DNA from: Bradyrhizobium huanghuaihaiense
GTDB lineage: Bacteria; Pseudomonadota; Alphaproteobacteria; Rhizobiales; Xanthobacteraceae
Direction: 5' to 3'
Assembly: GCF_007830635.1 (NCBI RefSeq)
Contig: NZ_VLLA01000007.1
Span: 248,001 to 312,000, forward strand
DNA: 64,000 bases
Shown here: piece by piece, positions 35,245-44,595 of the stretch
How positions within the stretch are numbered: the stretch's first letter is position 1
Layout of the letters: the number at the start of each line of letters is the position of its first letter
The notes under the pieces: generated by a model
Told to the model about the DNA's origin: nothing
The model's input: the letters and a program-made list of their open reading frames with translations, nothing else
Database searches by the model: none
Made by a program: the position numbers and the translations under genes

Positions 35245-36052
35245 GCGTGCCATAGTTGCGTTTGTGTTGGGGGCCAGTGCGCTGGTCGCGCCGGCGCTCG
35301 CCTTTGACGGCGCGCCGGTCAACCAGAAGGACGCGACCATCCCCGTCGTGACCACGCTGCCGGGCGCCGCGGGTGCGGTGCGCGGCAAGGTGCCGCCGGC
35401 GACCCAGGAAACCTCGCTCAGCGCCCTGCAATATGCCGCCGAGGGCGGTCATCCCATCGCGCAGTGGAAGCTCGGCCGCATGTATGCCAATGGCGACGGC
35501 GTCGCCCAGGACGACATGCGGGCGTTCGAATATTTCAGCCGGATCGCCAACGCGCATGCCGAGGACAGCCCGTCGGCGCCGCAGGCACAGGTCGTCGCCA
35601 ACGCCTTCGTCGCGCTCGGCCGCTACTACCTCAGCGGCATTCCGAACTCGAAGATCAAGGCCGATCCGGAGCGGGCGCGGGAGATGTTCTCCTACGCGGC
35701 CTCCTATTTCGGCAACGCGGACGCCCAGTACGACCTCGCTCGGCTGTACTTGAAGACGCCGGACGCCTCGCGCGAGGACTTCCGCTATGGCGCCCGCTGG
35801 CTCGGCCTTGCCGCCCAGAAGGGCCAGCATGAGGCCCAGGCGCTGCTCGGCCAGATGCTGTTCAACGGCGACCGCCTGCCGCGGCAGGCCGCGCGCGGCC
35901 TGATGTGGCTGACGCTGGCGCGCGACAGCGCCGGTGCCGAGGAGACTTGGATCAAGGAAAGCTACAACCGCGCCTTCGCCAAGGCCTCCGACGACGACCG
36001 CGCCATGTGCCTGCAAATGCTGGAACAATGGGTGCAGGGCCGCCGCGAGTAA
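35231..36052 (+). CDS. exoR: ExoR homologue, Sel1-repeat periplasmic regulator
   Basis: 273 residues: signal peptide (RAIVAFVLGASALVAPALAF) and Sel1-like repeats (SALQYAAEGGHPIAQWKLGR, MYANGDGVAQDDMRAFEYFS, then ARWLGLAAQKGQHEAQALLG). The pattern of repeats and the order of blocks match ExoR of Sinorhizobium, the periplasmic repressor of the ExoS/ChvI pathway that controls exopolysaccharide, motility and symbiosis genes. Whether it does this in the present organism is inferred. The ATG at 35231 lies within the last codons of ilvD. A hairpin follows. Confidence 0.8.
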   Translation: MRTSRRAIVAFVLGASALVAPALAFDGAPVNQKDATIPVVTTLPGAAGAVRGKVPPATQETSLSALQYAAEGGHPIAQWKLGRMYANGDGVAQDDMRAFEYFSRIANAHAEDSPSAPQAQVVANAFVALGRYYLSGIPNSKIKADPERAREMFSYAASYFGNADAQYDLARLYLKTPDASREDFRYGARWLGLAAQKGQHEAQALLGQMLFNGDRLPRQAARGLMWLTLARDSAGAEETWIKESYNRAFAKASDDDRAMCLQMLEQWVQGRRE

Positions 36053-36064
36053 TCACATGACACT

Positions 36065-36104
36065 GTCGTTCCGGGTTCGATGCTTCGCATCGCCCCGGAA
36101 TGAC
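36065..36104. terminator. Hairpin between convergent exoR and xthA
   Basis: GTCGTTCCGGG (36065-36075) pairs with CCCGGAATGAC (ending 36104), with an inner CGATGC/GCATCG stem. Bidirectional terminator candidate; GTCGTTCCGGG and its complement recall a short dispersed palindrome. Confidence 0.5.
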
Positions 36105-36115
36105 CAATCTGACGG

Positions 36116-36913
36116 TTACGCCGCCTCCAGATCCAGATCCGCCCACACCGGCACGTGGTCCGACGGCTTCTCCCAGCCGCGCACATAGCTGTCGATCCCG
36201 ACATTGGCGAGCTTGTCGCTGGCCTGCGGCGACAGCAGCAGATGATCGATCCGCAGCCCCTGGTTTTTCTGCCAGGCGCCAGCCTGGTAGTCCCAGAATG
36301 TGTACAGCCCCGGCTCGTCGGTGACCGCTCGCAAGGCATCGGTGAGGCCGAGGCCCAGCAGGGACTGAAAACTCTCGCGCGTCTCGGCCTTGAACAGGGC
36401 GTCCTCGGTCCAGGCGGCGGGATTGGAGACGTCGCGGGCATGCGGGATGACGTTGAAGTCGCCTGCGAGGATCAGCGGCTCCTCGGTCTTGAGGCGCTCC
36501 TTCGAATACTCAAAAAGCCGGGACATCCATTTGAGCTTGTAGGGATATTTGTCGGTCCCGACCGGATTGCCATTGGGCAGATAGAGGCAGGCGATCCGCA
36601 TCACGCCGGACTTGAGCGTCACCACGCCTTCGAGGAAGCGGGCATGGGAGTCCTCATCGTCGCCGGCGAGCCCCGACTTGGTCTCGTCGAACCGCAGCTT
36701 CGAGAGCAGGGCGACGCCGTTGAACGTCTTCTGCCCGTGCGTGACGACGTTGTAGCCCAGAGCCTCGATCTCCAGCCGCGGGAAGGCATCGTCGACGCAT
36801 TTGATCTCCTGCAGGCAGACGATGTCCGGCTGGCACTCCTTCAGCCAGGTCAGGAGAAGATCGATCCGCTGCCGGACCGAGTTCACGTTCCAGGTGGCAA
36901 CTCTGATGGGCAT
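36116..36913 (-). CDS. xthA: Exodeoxyribonuclease III
   Basis: 265 residues from ATG at 36913; further upstream codons add no conserved sequence. Base-excision-repair AP endonuclease and 3'-5' exonuclease. Motifs: IRVATWNVNSVRQR, IVCLQEIK (metal Glu), LAGDFNVIPH (active-site Asp/Asn), and the C-terminal RIDHLLLSP and KPSDHVPVW (catalytic Asp-His). Standard length, xth family. Confidence 0.95.
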   Translation of the reverse strand: MPIRVATWNVNSVRQRIDLLLTWLKECQPDIVCLQEIKCVDDAFPRLEIEALGYNVVTHGQKTFNGVALLSKLRFDETKSGLAGDDEDSHARFLEGVVTLKSGVMRIACLYLPNGNPVGTDKYPYKLKWMSRLFEYSKERLKTEEPLILAGDFNVIPHARDVSNPAAWTEDALFKAETRESFQSLLGLGLTDALRAVTDEPGLYTFWDYQAGAWQKNQGLRIDHLLLSPQASDKLANVGIDSYVRGWEKPSDHVPVWADLDLEAA

Positions 36914-37050
36914 TGGGGAAGGGCTCCAGGCAGGGGCCATGGTTAGAACAAAATGCAAACTTGCCCGTCAAGGACGCCGCAAAATATCCCACAAAATTAA
37001 CCCGGCTTAAGCGGGCCGCAGGCCATTGATACGGAAAAGGTTCCGCTGGA

Positions 37051-39381
37051 ATGGGATGGCCGGACAAGACTTCACAACGCACTGAGCCGCGCGACGGCCT
37101 TGTCGGCGCGTTCCTATATTGGCTCGGCGGCTTCGAGATTGAGGATGGTCTGACCGCCGATCTCAGCGAGCGCCAGATCCGCCGTATCCGCGCCAAGCAG
37201 ATCGACGCCGTGACGCGGCTGATCCCGGTGACGATGGCCGTCACCATGCTCAACGTCGCCATCGTGCTGATCCTGTTCTGGGGCCGGGGCTGGAACGACT
37301 TTCTCGCGATCTGGGGCATGACCCTTGCCGTCACCGCCTCGCTTGCGGTGCGGGCCTGGCGGCGGTCGTATCAAAACCCGCCGCAGGAAGCCTCGCCCCG
37401 CGCCGCGCGGCAGATGATGCGGCAGGCGTTCTTCCTTGCTGCGATCTGGGGCACGCTGCCGCTCGCCCTGTTCAGCCGCATCGAGCCGACCAGCCAGCTC
37501 ATCCTCGCCTGTCTGATGGTCGGCATGATGTCGGGCGGCGCCTTCACGCTTTCGACGTTCCCCCGTGCCGGTCTCGTCTATCTCGCCACCATGACGGTCG
37601 CCTGCACCGGCGCGCTGCTGCTATGCGGCACCGGGCCCTATCTGGTGACCGCGGTGTTCCTACTGCTGTTCGCGTTCTTCATGGCGCGCAACATCGTCTC
37701 GCAGGGCAATCTGTTCCTCGGCAACCTCAAGGCCCAGCTCGAGCTCGAGCGGCAGACCGAGATCATCTCGCTGCTGCTGAAAGACTTTCAGGAGAACGCC
37801 AGCGACTGGCTGTGGCAGACCGACGCCGAAGGGCATCTGGTCGACGTGCCCCAACGCTTTGCCGATGTTGCGCAGCTGCCGCTTCCGCTGCTGAAGGGCT
37901 CGCATTTCGCCGACGTGCTCGACATGCTTTGCCCCGAGGACAAGACCGCGGCCTACAACGTCGTCGGCCTGATGGAACACAACGAGCCGCTGCACGAGAT
38001 GAACCTCAAGGTCGTCGCCGGCGGCGAGGCGCGGCTGTGGTCGCTGACGGCAAAGCCCGGCTATGACCGCGACGGCCAGTTCCTCGGCTATCGCGGCTTC
38101 GGCCGCGACGTCACCGAGCGCTGGCGCGCAGAAAAGGCCGAGGCCGAGAGCCGCGCCAAGTCGGACTTCCTCGCCGTCATGAGCCACGAGATCCGTACGC
38201 CCATGAACGGCGTGCTCGGGCTCGCCAGCATGCTGCTGGAAACGAAACTCGATCCGGAGCAGCGCGAGGCCGTCACCACGATCCGCGAGTCCGGCGACAA
38301 TCTCCAGCGCATCCTCAACGACATTCTCGATCTCTCCAAGCTGGAAGCCGGCCGCTTCCAGTTCGAGGCGATCGACTTCGCGCCGCAGGCGCTGGCTGAG
38401 ACGGTTGCGACCGTGGTGCGCGCGAGCGCCAAGAGCAAGGCGCTCACGGTCAAGGTCGAGCTCGATCCGAACCTGCCGCCGACGCTGCGCGGCGACGTCG
38501 CGCGCATCCGCCAGGTGCTGCTCAATCTCGCCTCCAACGCGGTGAAGTTCACCGACGAAGGCGAGGTGACGATATCGGCCACCTGCCAAGCGCGGCGCGA
38601 TCTGCTGGCGACCGTCGAATGGACGGTGACCGACAGCGGCATCGGCATCGCGCCCGAGAAGCTCGGCCAGTTGTTCAGCGATTTCGCCCAGGCCGACGCC
38701 TCGATCAGCCGCCGCTTCGGCGGCACCGGCCTCGGCCTTGCGATCTCCCGGCGCATCATCGAGCAGATGGGCGGTACCATCGGCGTCACCTCGGCGCCAG
38801 GCGAGGGCTCGACCTTCCGCTTCACGCTGGTGCTGCCTTGGAGCCAGGCGCAGGCCTCCGATGCCACGGCCGGGCGCGATGAGGCAGAGGAGCTGAAAGC
38901 CCGCATTGCCGGCCTCGATCGGCCGCTGAGGGTGCTGGTCGCCGAGGACGATGCCGTCAACCGCATGGTCGTGAGCAAGATGTTGGGGGCCTTCGACGTC
39001 GAGCTGCGCGTTGTCACCGACGGCGTCGAAGCCGTCGCGGCGGCCTCCGAAGTCGACTACGACGTGGTGCTGATGGACGTGCGCATGCCCGACATGGACG
39101 GCCTTGCCGCGACCCGCGCGATCCGTGCGCAGGGCGGCCGCTTCGAGGCGCTGCCGATCGTCGCGCTCACCGCCAACGCCTTCCCCGAAGACGTCAGGAT
39201 CTGCCGCGAAGCCGGCATGTCCGATTTCCTGGCCAAGCCGCTGCGCAAGCCGGCGCTGATTGAAGCCTTGCTGCGCGCGCTGGACGGCCACCTGGTGTCG
39301 GAGGACGCACCGCTTCAACCGGCGCTATTGCCGGGTGACGTGGAGTGGACGGATGAGGAAAGGCAGATCACCGGCGCGTAG
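37051..39381 (+). CDS. Hybrid sensor histidine kinase/response regulator
   Basis: 776 residues. N-terminal membrane part (about 45-220) with several hydrophobic helices (VTMAVTMLNVAIVLILFWG, LILACLMVGMMSGGAFTLS, VTAVFLLLFAFFMARNIVS), a PAS domain (about 240-350: NASDWLWQTDAEGHLVDVPQ), HisKA with phosphorylated His in FLAVMSHEIRTPMNGVLGLA, an ATPase domain (VLLNLASNAVKFTDEG, FGGTGLGLAISRRIIEQMGG) and a receiver (about 630-750) with VAEDDAVNRM, phosphoacceptor VVLMDVRMPD and FLAKPLRKP. ArcB/BarA-like layout; no Hpt domain. Stimulus unknown. Confidence 0.92.
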   Translation: MGWPDKTSQRTEPRDGLVGAFLYWLGGFEIEDGLTADLSERQIRRIRAKQIDAVTRLIPVTMAVTMLNVAIVLILFWGRGWNDFLAIWGMTLAVTASLAVRAWRRSYQNPPQEASPRAARQMMRQAFFLAAIWGTLPLALFSRIEPTSQLILACLMVGMMSGGAFTLSTFPRAGLVYLATMTVACTGALLLCGTGPYLVTAVFLLLFAFFMARNIVSQGNLFLGNLKAQLELERQTEIISLLLKDFQENASDWLWQTDAEGHLVDVPQRFADVAQLPLPLLKGSHFADVLDMLCPEDKTAAYNVVGLMEHNEPLHEMNLKVVAGGEARLWSLTAKPGYDRDGQFLGYRGFGRDVTERWRAEKAEAESRAKSDFLAVMSHEIRTPMNGVLGLASMLLETKLDPEQREAVTTIRESGDNLQRILNDILDLSKLEAGRFQFEAIDFAPQALAETVATVVRASAKSKALTVKVELDPNLPPTLRGDVARIRQVLLNLASNAVKFTDEGEVTISATCQARRDLLATVEWTVTDSGIGIAPEKLGQLFSDFAQADASISRRFGGTGLGLAISRRIIEQMGGTIGVTSAPGEGSTFRFTLVLPWSQAQASDATAGRDEAEELKARIAGLDRPLRVLVAEDDAVNRMVVSKMLGAFDVELRVVTDGVEAVAAASEVDYDVVLMDVRMPDMDGLAATRAIRAQGGRFEALPIVALTANAFPEDVRICREAGMSDFLAKPLRKPALIEALLRALDGHLVSEDAPLQPALLPGDVEWTDEERQITGA

Positions 39382-39390
39382 CCGGCAAGA

Positions 39391-39720
39391 TCAGATCGAG
39401 AAGCTGGTGCCGCAGCCGCAGGACGCCGTCGCGTTGGGATTGTTGACGCGGAACGAGGCGCCGATCAGATCGTCCACGAAATCGACCTGCGATCCCTCAA
39501 GGAAGGGCTGCGAGGCGGAATCGACCAGCACCACAGCGTTGTCCTGCTCGATCACGAGATCGTCGTCGGTACGGGCGCGGTCGATGTCGAACTTGTACTG
39601 GAAGCCGGAACAGCCGCCGCCCTCGACCGAAATGCGCAGCATCGCGCCTGAGCCTTCGCCCTTGAGGATCTCCCCAATCCGGCGTGCGGCCCGGTCACTG
39701 ATGGTCACGGCAGTGCTCAT
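39391..39720 (-). CDS. erpA: Iron-sulfur cluster insertion protein, ErpA/IscA family
   Basis: 109 residues. A-type carrier with the three conserved cysteines: GGGCSGFQYKF and SCGCGTSFSI (CGC). It passes Fe-S clusters to target enzymes. Placement before dgt, on the opposite strand, is typical for rhizobia. ATG at 39720. Confidence 0.93.
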   Translation of the reverse strand: MSTAVTISDRAARRIGEILKGEGSGAMLRISVEGGGCSGFQYKFDIDRARTDDDLVIEQDNAVVLVDSASQPFLEGSQVDFVDDLIGASFRVNNPNATASCGCGTSFSI

Positions 39721-39843
39721 TGCTCGTCTCCGATAGTCCCGCGGTCATACCAAGTTCACTTGCCCAATTCATTTGGTAACCCGCGCCTGACATAGTTAAG
39801 TGCCACCATACGCAGAATCAAATGGATAGGGACTAAATTCGCC

Positions 39844-41052
39844 GTGTCCGTCGGAATGGCAGCCCCCCGCGCGCCCTATGCCTGCGACCCCGATCGCAGC
39901 CGCGGCCGGCTGGTCGCCGAGCCCCCGAGCCGGACCCGCAGCCCGTTCCGGCGGGATTGCGACCGGGTGATCCATTCCACCGCGTTCCGCCGCCTCAAGT
40001 ACAAGACCCAGGTGTTCGTGTTCCATGAGGGCGACCACTACCGCACCCGGCTGACCCATTCGCTGGAGGTGGCGCAGATCGCCCGCGCGCTGGCCCGGCA
40101 ACTCGGGCTGGACGAGGACCTCACCGAGACCCTGGCGCTCGCCCACGATCTCGGTCATCCGCCCTTTGGCCACGCCGGCGAGCGGGCGCTCGACGCCTGT
40201 CTGAAGGCGTTCGGCGGCTTCGATCACAATGCCCAGACGCTTCGCGTCGTCGGTTCGCTGGAGCATCGCTATCCCGAGTTCGACGGGCTCAATCTGACCT
40301 GGGAGTCGCTGGAGGGCATCGTCAAGCACAACGGCCCGCTGACCGATCGCAGCGGCGCGCCGGTCGGGCGCTATCGCGAGCATGGCGTTCCCGTGGGCAT
40401 TGCCGACTACATCAAGGTCTACGATCTCGAACTGTGGAGCTTCGCCTCGCTCGAAGCCCAGGTCGCCGCGATCGCCGACGACATCGCCTATGACGCCCAC
40501 GACATCGATGACGGCCTGCGCGCGGGACTGTTCGACCTCGACGATCTCAAGGTCATGCCGCTGACCGCGGAGATCATCGCCGGGATCGCCGCCCATTATC
40601 CCGATCTCGAAGACGTCAGGCGCGGCGCCGAGCTGGTGCGCGAGCTGATCTCGCACCTGATCGGCGCGGTTTTCGCCGAGGCGCAGAAGAACCTCGCCGC
40701 GACCAGGCCGCAATCGGCCCAGGACGTACGCCAGCAGAGTCGGGCGCTGATCGCCTTTCCCGCGGAGGTCGCGGAGGAGGAGGCTGCCATCAAGGGCTTC
40801 CTGTACCAGCACATGTACCGTCACAAGCGGGTGATGCGCGTGATGGGGGAGGCCGAGCAGATCCTGTTCGACCTGTTCGCGAAATACCTGAAATCCCCGG
40901 CCGAGCTGCCGCCGGAATGGCTGCTCGGGGCGGAGACGGATGACGAGGGCGACCGGGCCCGCCGGATCGGCAATTTCATTGCCGGAATGACCGACCGTTT
41001 CGCCCTGACCGAGCACCAGCGGCTTTTTGACTCGACCCCGGATTTGCGTTAG
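39844..41052 (+). CDS. dgt: Deoxyguanosinetriphosphate triphosphohydrolase-like protein (dGTPase)
   Basis: 402 residues from GTG at 39844 (AGGGA upstream; ATG at 39856 possible). HD-domain hydrolase: RDCDRVIHSTAFRRLKYKTQ, metal-site histidines in YRTRLTHSLEVAQIARALAR, HD pair in TLALAHDLGHPPFGHAGERA, DD in IADDIAYDAHDIDDGL. Cleaves dNTPs to nucleoside and triphosphate and so adjusts the dNTP pool. argS follows nine bases after the stop. Confidence 0.95.
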   Translation: MSVGMAAPRAPYACDPDRSRGRLVAEPPSRTRSPFRRDCDRVIHSTAFRRLKYKTQVFVFHEGDHYRTRLTHSLEVAQIARALARQLGLDEDLTETLALAHDLGHPPFGHAGERALDACLKAFGGFDHNAQTLRVVGSLEHRYPEFDGLNLTWESLEGIVKHNGPLTDRSGAPVGRYREHGVPVGIADYIKVYDLELWSFASLEAQVAAIADDIAYDAHDIDDGLRAGLFDLDDLKVMPLTAEIIAGIAAHYPDLEDVRRGAELVRELISHLIGAVFAEAQKNLAATRPQSAQDVRQQSRALIAFPAEVAEEEAAIKGFLYQHMYRHKRVMRVMGEAEQILFDLFAKYLKSPAELPPEWLLGAETDDEGDRARRIGNFIAGMTDRFALTEHQRLFDSTPDLR

Positions 41053-41061
41053 GCGGCGGCC

Positions 41062-42852
41062 ATGCCCCAGACATCCTCATCCCTGCATCTGTTCGCTGAC
41101 GTGCTCGCACGCGTGCACGCCGCCTGCCGCGCGCTCGCGGCGGATTCCGGCTGGCCCGAGGGCATCGATTTCTCGCGCGTGGTGGTCGAGCCGCCGCGCG
41201 ATGCCTCCCATGGCGACATGGCGACCAACGCCGCGATGGTGCTTGCGAAAGAGGCAAAGGCGAAGCCCCGCGATCTCGCCGAGCAGATCGCCGAGCGGCT
41301 GCGTGCCGACGCGCTGATCGCCAAGGTCGACGTCGCCGGTCCCGGCTTCATCAATCTGACGCTGAAGCCGGCCGCCTGGGCCGAGGCGCTACGGACAGTG
41401 CTGCGTGAGGGTGCCGACTACGGTCGCGTCCACGGCGGCTCCAAGGTCAATGTCGAATACGTCTCGGCCAACCCGACCGGGCCGATGCATGTCGGCCATT
41501 GCCGCGGCGCCGTGTTCGGCGACGCGCTGGCGAGCCTGCTCCAGTTCGGCGGCCACGACGTCACCCGCGAATACTACATCAACGACGCTGGCGCCCAAGT
41601 CGACGTGCTCGCGCGCTCCGCGTTCCTGAGGTATCGCGAGGCGCTCGGCGAGGATATCGGCGCGATCCCGGAAGGGCTCTATCCCGGCGACTATATGAAG
41701 CCGGTGGGCGCCGCGCTTGCGAAGGAGCATGGCGACAAGCTGCTCGCGAAGAGCGAGGCCGAATGGCTGCCGACCGTGCGCGCCAAGGCGATCGCGATGA
41801 TGATGGACGAGATCAAGGACGATCTCGCCGCCCTCAACATCCGCCACGACGTGTTCTTCTCCGAACGTTCGCTGATCGAGACCGGCAACAACAAGGTTGC
41901 CGAGACCATCGATTTCCTGAAGGCCAAGGGCGACATCTATGAGGGGCGCCTGCCGCCGCCGAAGGGCGCGCCAGTGGAGGACTGGGAAGACCGCGAGCAA
42001 CTGCTGTTCAAGGCGACCGCTTACGGCGACGATGTCGATCGTCCGCTGATCAAGTCGGACAATTCCTACACCTATTTCGCCTCCGACATCGCCTACCACA
42101 AGAACAAGTTCGACCGCGGTTTTGCGGAGATGATCGACGTCTGGGGCGCCGATCATGGCGGCTACATCAAGCGGATGCAGGCAGCGGTGAAGGCGACGAC
42201 CTCGGGCAAGGGATCGCTCGACGTCAAGATCGTCCAGCTCGTGAAGCTGCTGCGCAACGGCGAGCCTGTGAAAATGTCGAAGCGGAGCGGGGACTTCGTC
42301 ACCTTGCGTGAGGTGGTGGATGAAGTCGGCCATGACGCCGTCCGCTTCATGATGCTTTACCGGAAGAACGACGCGGTGCTCGACTTCGACCTCGCCAAGG
42401 TCATGGAACAGTCGCGCGACAATCCGGTGTTCTATGTCCAGTACGGCCATGCCCGCGGCCACTCGATCTTCCGCAACGCGCGGGCCGAGGTGTTCCCGAA
42501 TCTCCCCGAAGATGCCGGCGAGCGCATCGCCTGGCTCAGCGAGTCGGCCGTGGAGCGGCTGTCGGACCCCGTGGAACTCGATCTTCTTAAGCGCCTCGCA
42601 ATTTATCCGCGCATGCTGGAAGCTGCCGCCGCGGCCCATGAGCCGCACCGAATTGCCTTCTATCTCTATGACTTAGCGAGCGAATTTCACGCACTTTGGA
42701 CGAAGGGGCGCGATTTGCCCTATTTACGCTTCATTATCAATAATGATGCAGATCTTACAAAGGCGCGATTGGCAATGGTCCAGGGCGTCGTCTCTGTCCT
42801 GGCATCGGGCCTCGCCATCCTCGGCGTCCATGCTCCGGACGAGATGCGGTAG
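41062..42852 (+). CDS. argS: Arginine-tRNA ligase
   Basis: 596 residues. Class I synthetase: N-terminal additional domain, HIGH motif in NPTGPMHVGHCRGAVFGDAL, KMSKS variant in EPVKMSKRSGDFVTL, and the DALR anticodon-binding domain at the end. The last 200 bases (42590-42790) use more A/T codons than the rest. Probably cotranscribed with dgt. Confidence 0.97.
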   Translation: MPQTSSSLHLFADVLARVHAACRALAADSGWPEGIDFSRVVVEPPRDASHGDMATNAAMVLAKEAKAKPRDLAEQIAERLRADALIAKVDVAGPGFINLTLKPAAWAEALRTVLREGADYGRVHGGSKVNVEYVSANPTGPMHVGHCRGAVFGDALASLLQFGGHDVTREYYINDAGAQVDVLARSAFLRYREALGEDIGAIPEGLYPGDYMKPVGAALAKEHGDKLLAKSEAEWLPTVRAKAIAMMMDEIKDDLAALNIRHDVFFSERSLIETGNNKVAETIDFLKAKGDIYEGRLPPPKGAPVEDWEDREQLLFKATAYGDDVDRPLIKSDNSYTYFASDIAYHKNKFDRGFAEMIDVWGADHGGYIKRMQAAVKATTSGKGSLDVKIVQLVKLLRNGEPVKMSKRSGDFVTLREVVDEVGHDAVRFMMLYRKNDAVLDFDLAKVMEQSRDNPVFYVQYGHARGHSIFRNARAEVFPNLPEDAGERIAWLSESAVERLSDPVELDLLKRLAIYPRMLEAAAAAHEPHRIAFYLYDLASEFHALWTKGRDLPYLRFIINNDADLTKARLAMVQGVVSVLASGLAILGVHAPDEMR

Positions 42853-42992
42853 TTTGGGGCGAACTACTTAATGGGAATTCGGGGGTAACCGGCAGAAGCC
42901 GGATCGCTTAGACTTGGTTGAAAGCCTTGTGGGTCGAAAGCCGTGCCTTGGTCGAGGGGCGCGCGGCTTTCCCGAAGGGACGCATCATCACG

Positions 42993-44549
42993 ATGGCCGA
43001 ACGATATCACGACAGACCGTTTCCTTCCGATGACTATGGTCGCGACGGCGATCAGCATGGGAAGGCGGATAACGATCCGTTGGCCGAGCTCGCCCGCCTG
43101 ATCGGACAGACCGATCCGTTCGCTGCGCAGGGCCGGCCCGCCGCGCGCCCGCCGGCAGCCCCCGCCCAGAGCTATCAGGACGACGGCTACGGTCAGGACG
43201 ATTATCGGCAGGACTACGCCGAGCCGGCTCCGTCGCCTCCGCCCGGGCCGCCGTCATGGATGCGCCGCGCCAACGTGCAGCCGCAGCCGGCACCCGCGCC
43301 GGAGCCGGACTATCCCGTTTCTGCCAGTCCGGTTCATCCGTTGCATCGCTATTCCGCTCAGCCGGCCGCGCCCGAGCCTGATTTTCATCAGCCGCAGGCT
43401 TATCAGGATCACGCTTACCAGGATCAGGCTTATCAGGCTCAAGCCTACCAGCAGGACCAGGCCTACCAGGAGCCGCATCAGCAGCCCGATCCGTCGCGCT
43501 ACGACGATGCACTCTATGGCCGCCTGGAGACCGGCGAGCAGGACTTTCAGCGAGATCCGGCCTATCCGGACGACCCCTACGCATTCCAGAGCGACTATCC
43601 CGAGGCCGACCTCGACGAACCGAAGAAGCAGCGCGGCGGCATGATGACGGTCGCGGCGATCCTTGCGCTTGCGGTGGTCGGCACCGGCGCGGCCTTCGCC
43701 TACAAGACCTATGTGGGCTCGCCCCGCAGCGGCGAGCCGCCGATCATCAAGGCCGACAACACCCCGACGAAGATCGTGCCGGCGCCGACGGATTCCTCGG
43801 CAAAGGTGCCGGATCGCATGGTCACCGGTGACGGCACCGAGAAGATCGTGCCGCGCGAGGAGGCGCCTGTCGACGTCAACGCCAGGGCGGGCGGTCCTCG
43901 CGTGGTGTTCCCGCCACTGAACCAGAATGCGAATCCGCCGTCGGTGGCGAGCGTGTCGCCGTCTGCGGTGCCGCCGTCGAGCGCCGGGGCGACCCCGAGC
44001 AACGGCACGCTGCCGAACAATTCACCGCGCCCGATCAGGACCGTGGCCGTGAAGGGTGATCAGACCGACAGCGCCACGCCGCAATCGGCCGCTGCCAAGC
44101 AGACGGCGGCGGCGCCGAAGCCTGTTGCCGCGCCCGCCGCACCGGCTGCGCCGCGCAATCCGCCGACCTCGGCCAATGCCAGCGCCAACCAGCCGATGTC
44201 TTTGGCGCCGCAATCGGTACCGGCGGCCGAGCCGCCGCAGCGGATGGCTGCGACCAATCCGACACAGATCGCGCCGGCGAGCAGCGGTGGTAGCGGCTTC
44301 ATCGTGCAGGTCTCCTCGCAGCAGAATGAGGACAGCGCCGCCGCGTCCTACCGTGTGCTTCAGGGCAAGTACGGTAGCGTGCTCGGGTCACGTTCGCCGG
44401 TGATCAAACGGGTCGATCTCACCGACAAGGGCAAGGGCATCGTCTACCGCGCCTTCGCCGGCCCCTATGGTTCGCTCGAAGAAGCGACGCATGCCTGCAA
44501 CAGCCTGAAGTCTGCAGGTCTCCCGACCTGCTTCGTCCAGAGGAATTAA
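42993..44549 (+). CDS. SPOR-domain cell-division-associated membrane protein
   Basis: 518 residues from ATG at 42993. Long Pro/Gln-rich cytoplasmic part with repeats (about 100-190), one membrane segment (MMTVAAILALAVVGTGAAFA, about 215-235), a Pro/Ala linker, and a C-terminal SPOR domain (GFIVQVSSQQNEDSAAASYR to LPTCFVQRN) that binds denuded glycan strands at the division site. Comparable to alphaproteobacterial FtsN-like proteins. It lies between argS and nagZ, both of which fit the neighbourhood. Confidence 0.88.
   Translation: MAERYHDRPFPSDDYGRDGDQHGKADNDPLAELARLIGQTDPFAAQGRPAARPPAAPAQSYQDDGYGQDDYRQDYAEPAPSPPPGPPSWMRRANVQPQPAPAPEPDYPVSASPVHPLHRYSAQPAAPEPDFHQPQAYQDHAYQDQAYQAQAYQQDQAYQEPHQQPDPSRYDDALYGRLETGEQDFQRDPAYPDDPYAFQSDYPEADLDEPKKQRGGMMTVAAILALAVVGTGAAFAYKTYVGSPRSGEPPIIKADNTPTKIVPAPTDSSAKVPDRMVTGDGTEKIVPREEAPVDVNARAGGPRVVFPPLNQNANPPSVASVSPSAVPPSSAGATPSNGTLPNNSPRPIRTVAVKGDQTDSATPQSAAAKQTAAAPKPVAAPAAPAAPRNPPTSANASANQPMSLAPQSVPAAEPPQRMAATNPTQIAPASSGGSGFIVQVSSQQNEDSAAASYRVLQGKYGSVLGSRSPVIKRVDLTDKGKGIVYRAFAGPYGSLEEATHACNSLKSAGLPTCFVQRN
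43396..43470 (+). repeat. Tandem repeat inside the SPOR-protein gene
   Basis: Degenerate copies of about 15 bases (TATCAGGATCACGCT, TACCAGGATCAGGCT, TATCAGGCTCAAGCC, then TACCAGCAGGACCAGGCC) encode YQxxAYQxxAYQ units. Copy number could vary by slippage. Confidence 0.7.
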
Positions 44550-44561
44550 CGGCCGTTTCCT

Positions 44562-44579
44562 TGACCCCCTCGCGGGTCA
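44562..44579 (+). terminator. Weak hairpin between the SPOR gene and nagZ
   Basis: TGACCC (44562-44567) pairs with GGGTCA (44574-44579). Six pairs, no T-run, so only a possible terminator. Confidence 0.3.
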
Positions 44580-44595
44580 GGGTTAATCGGCCGTT

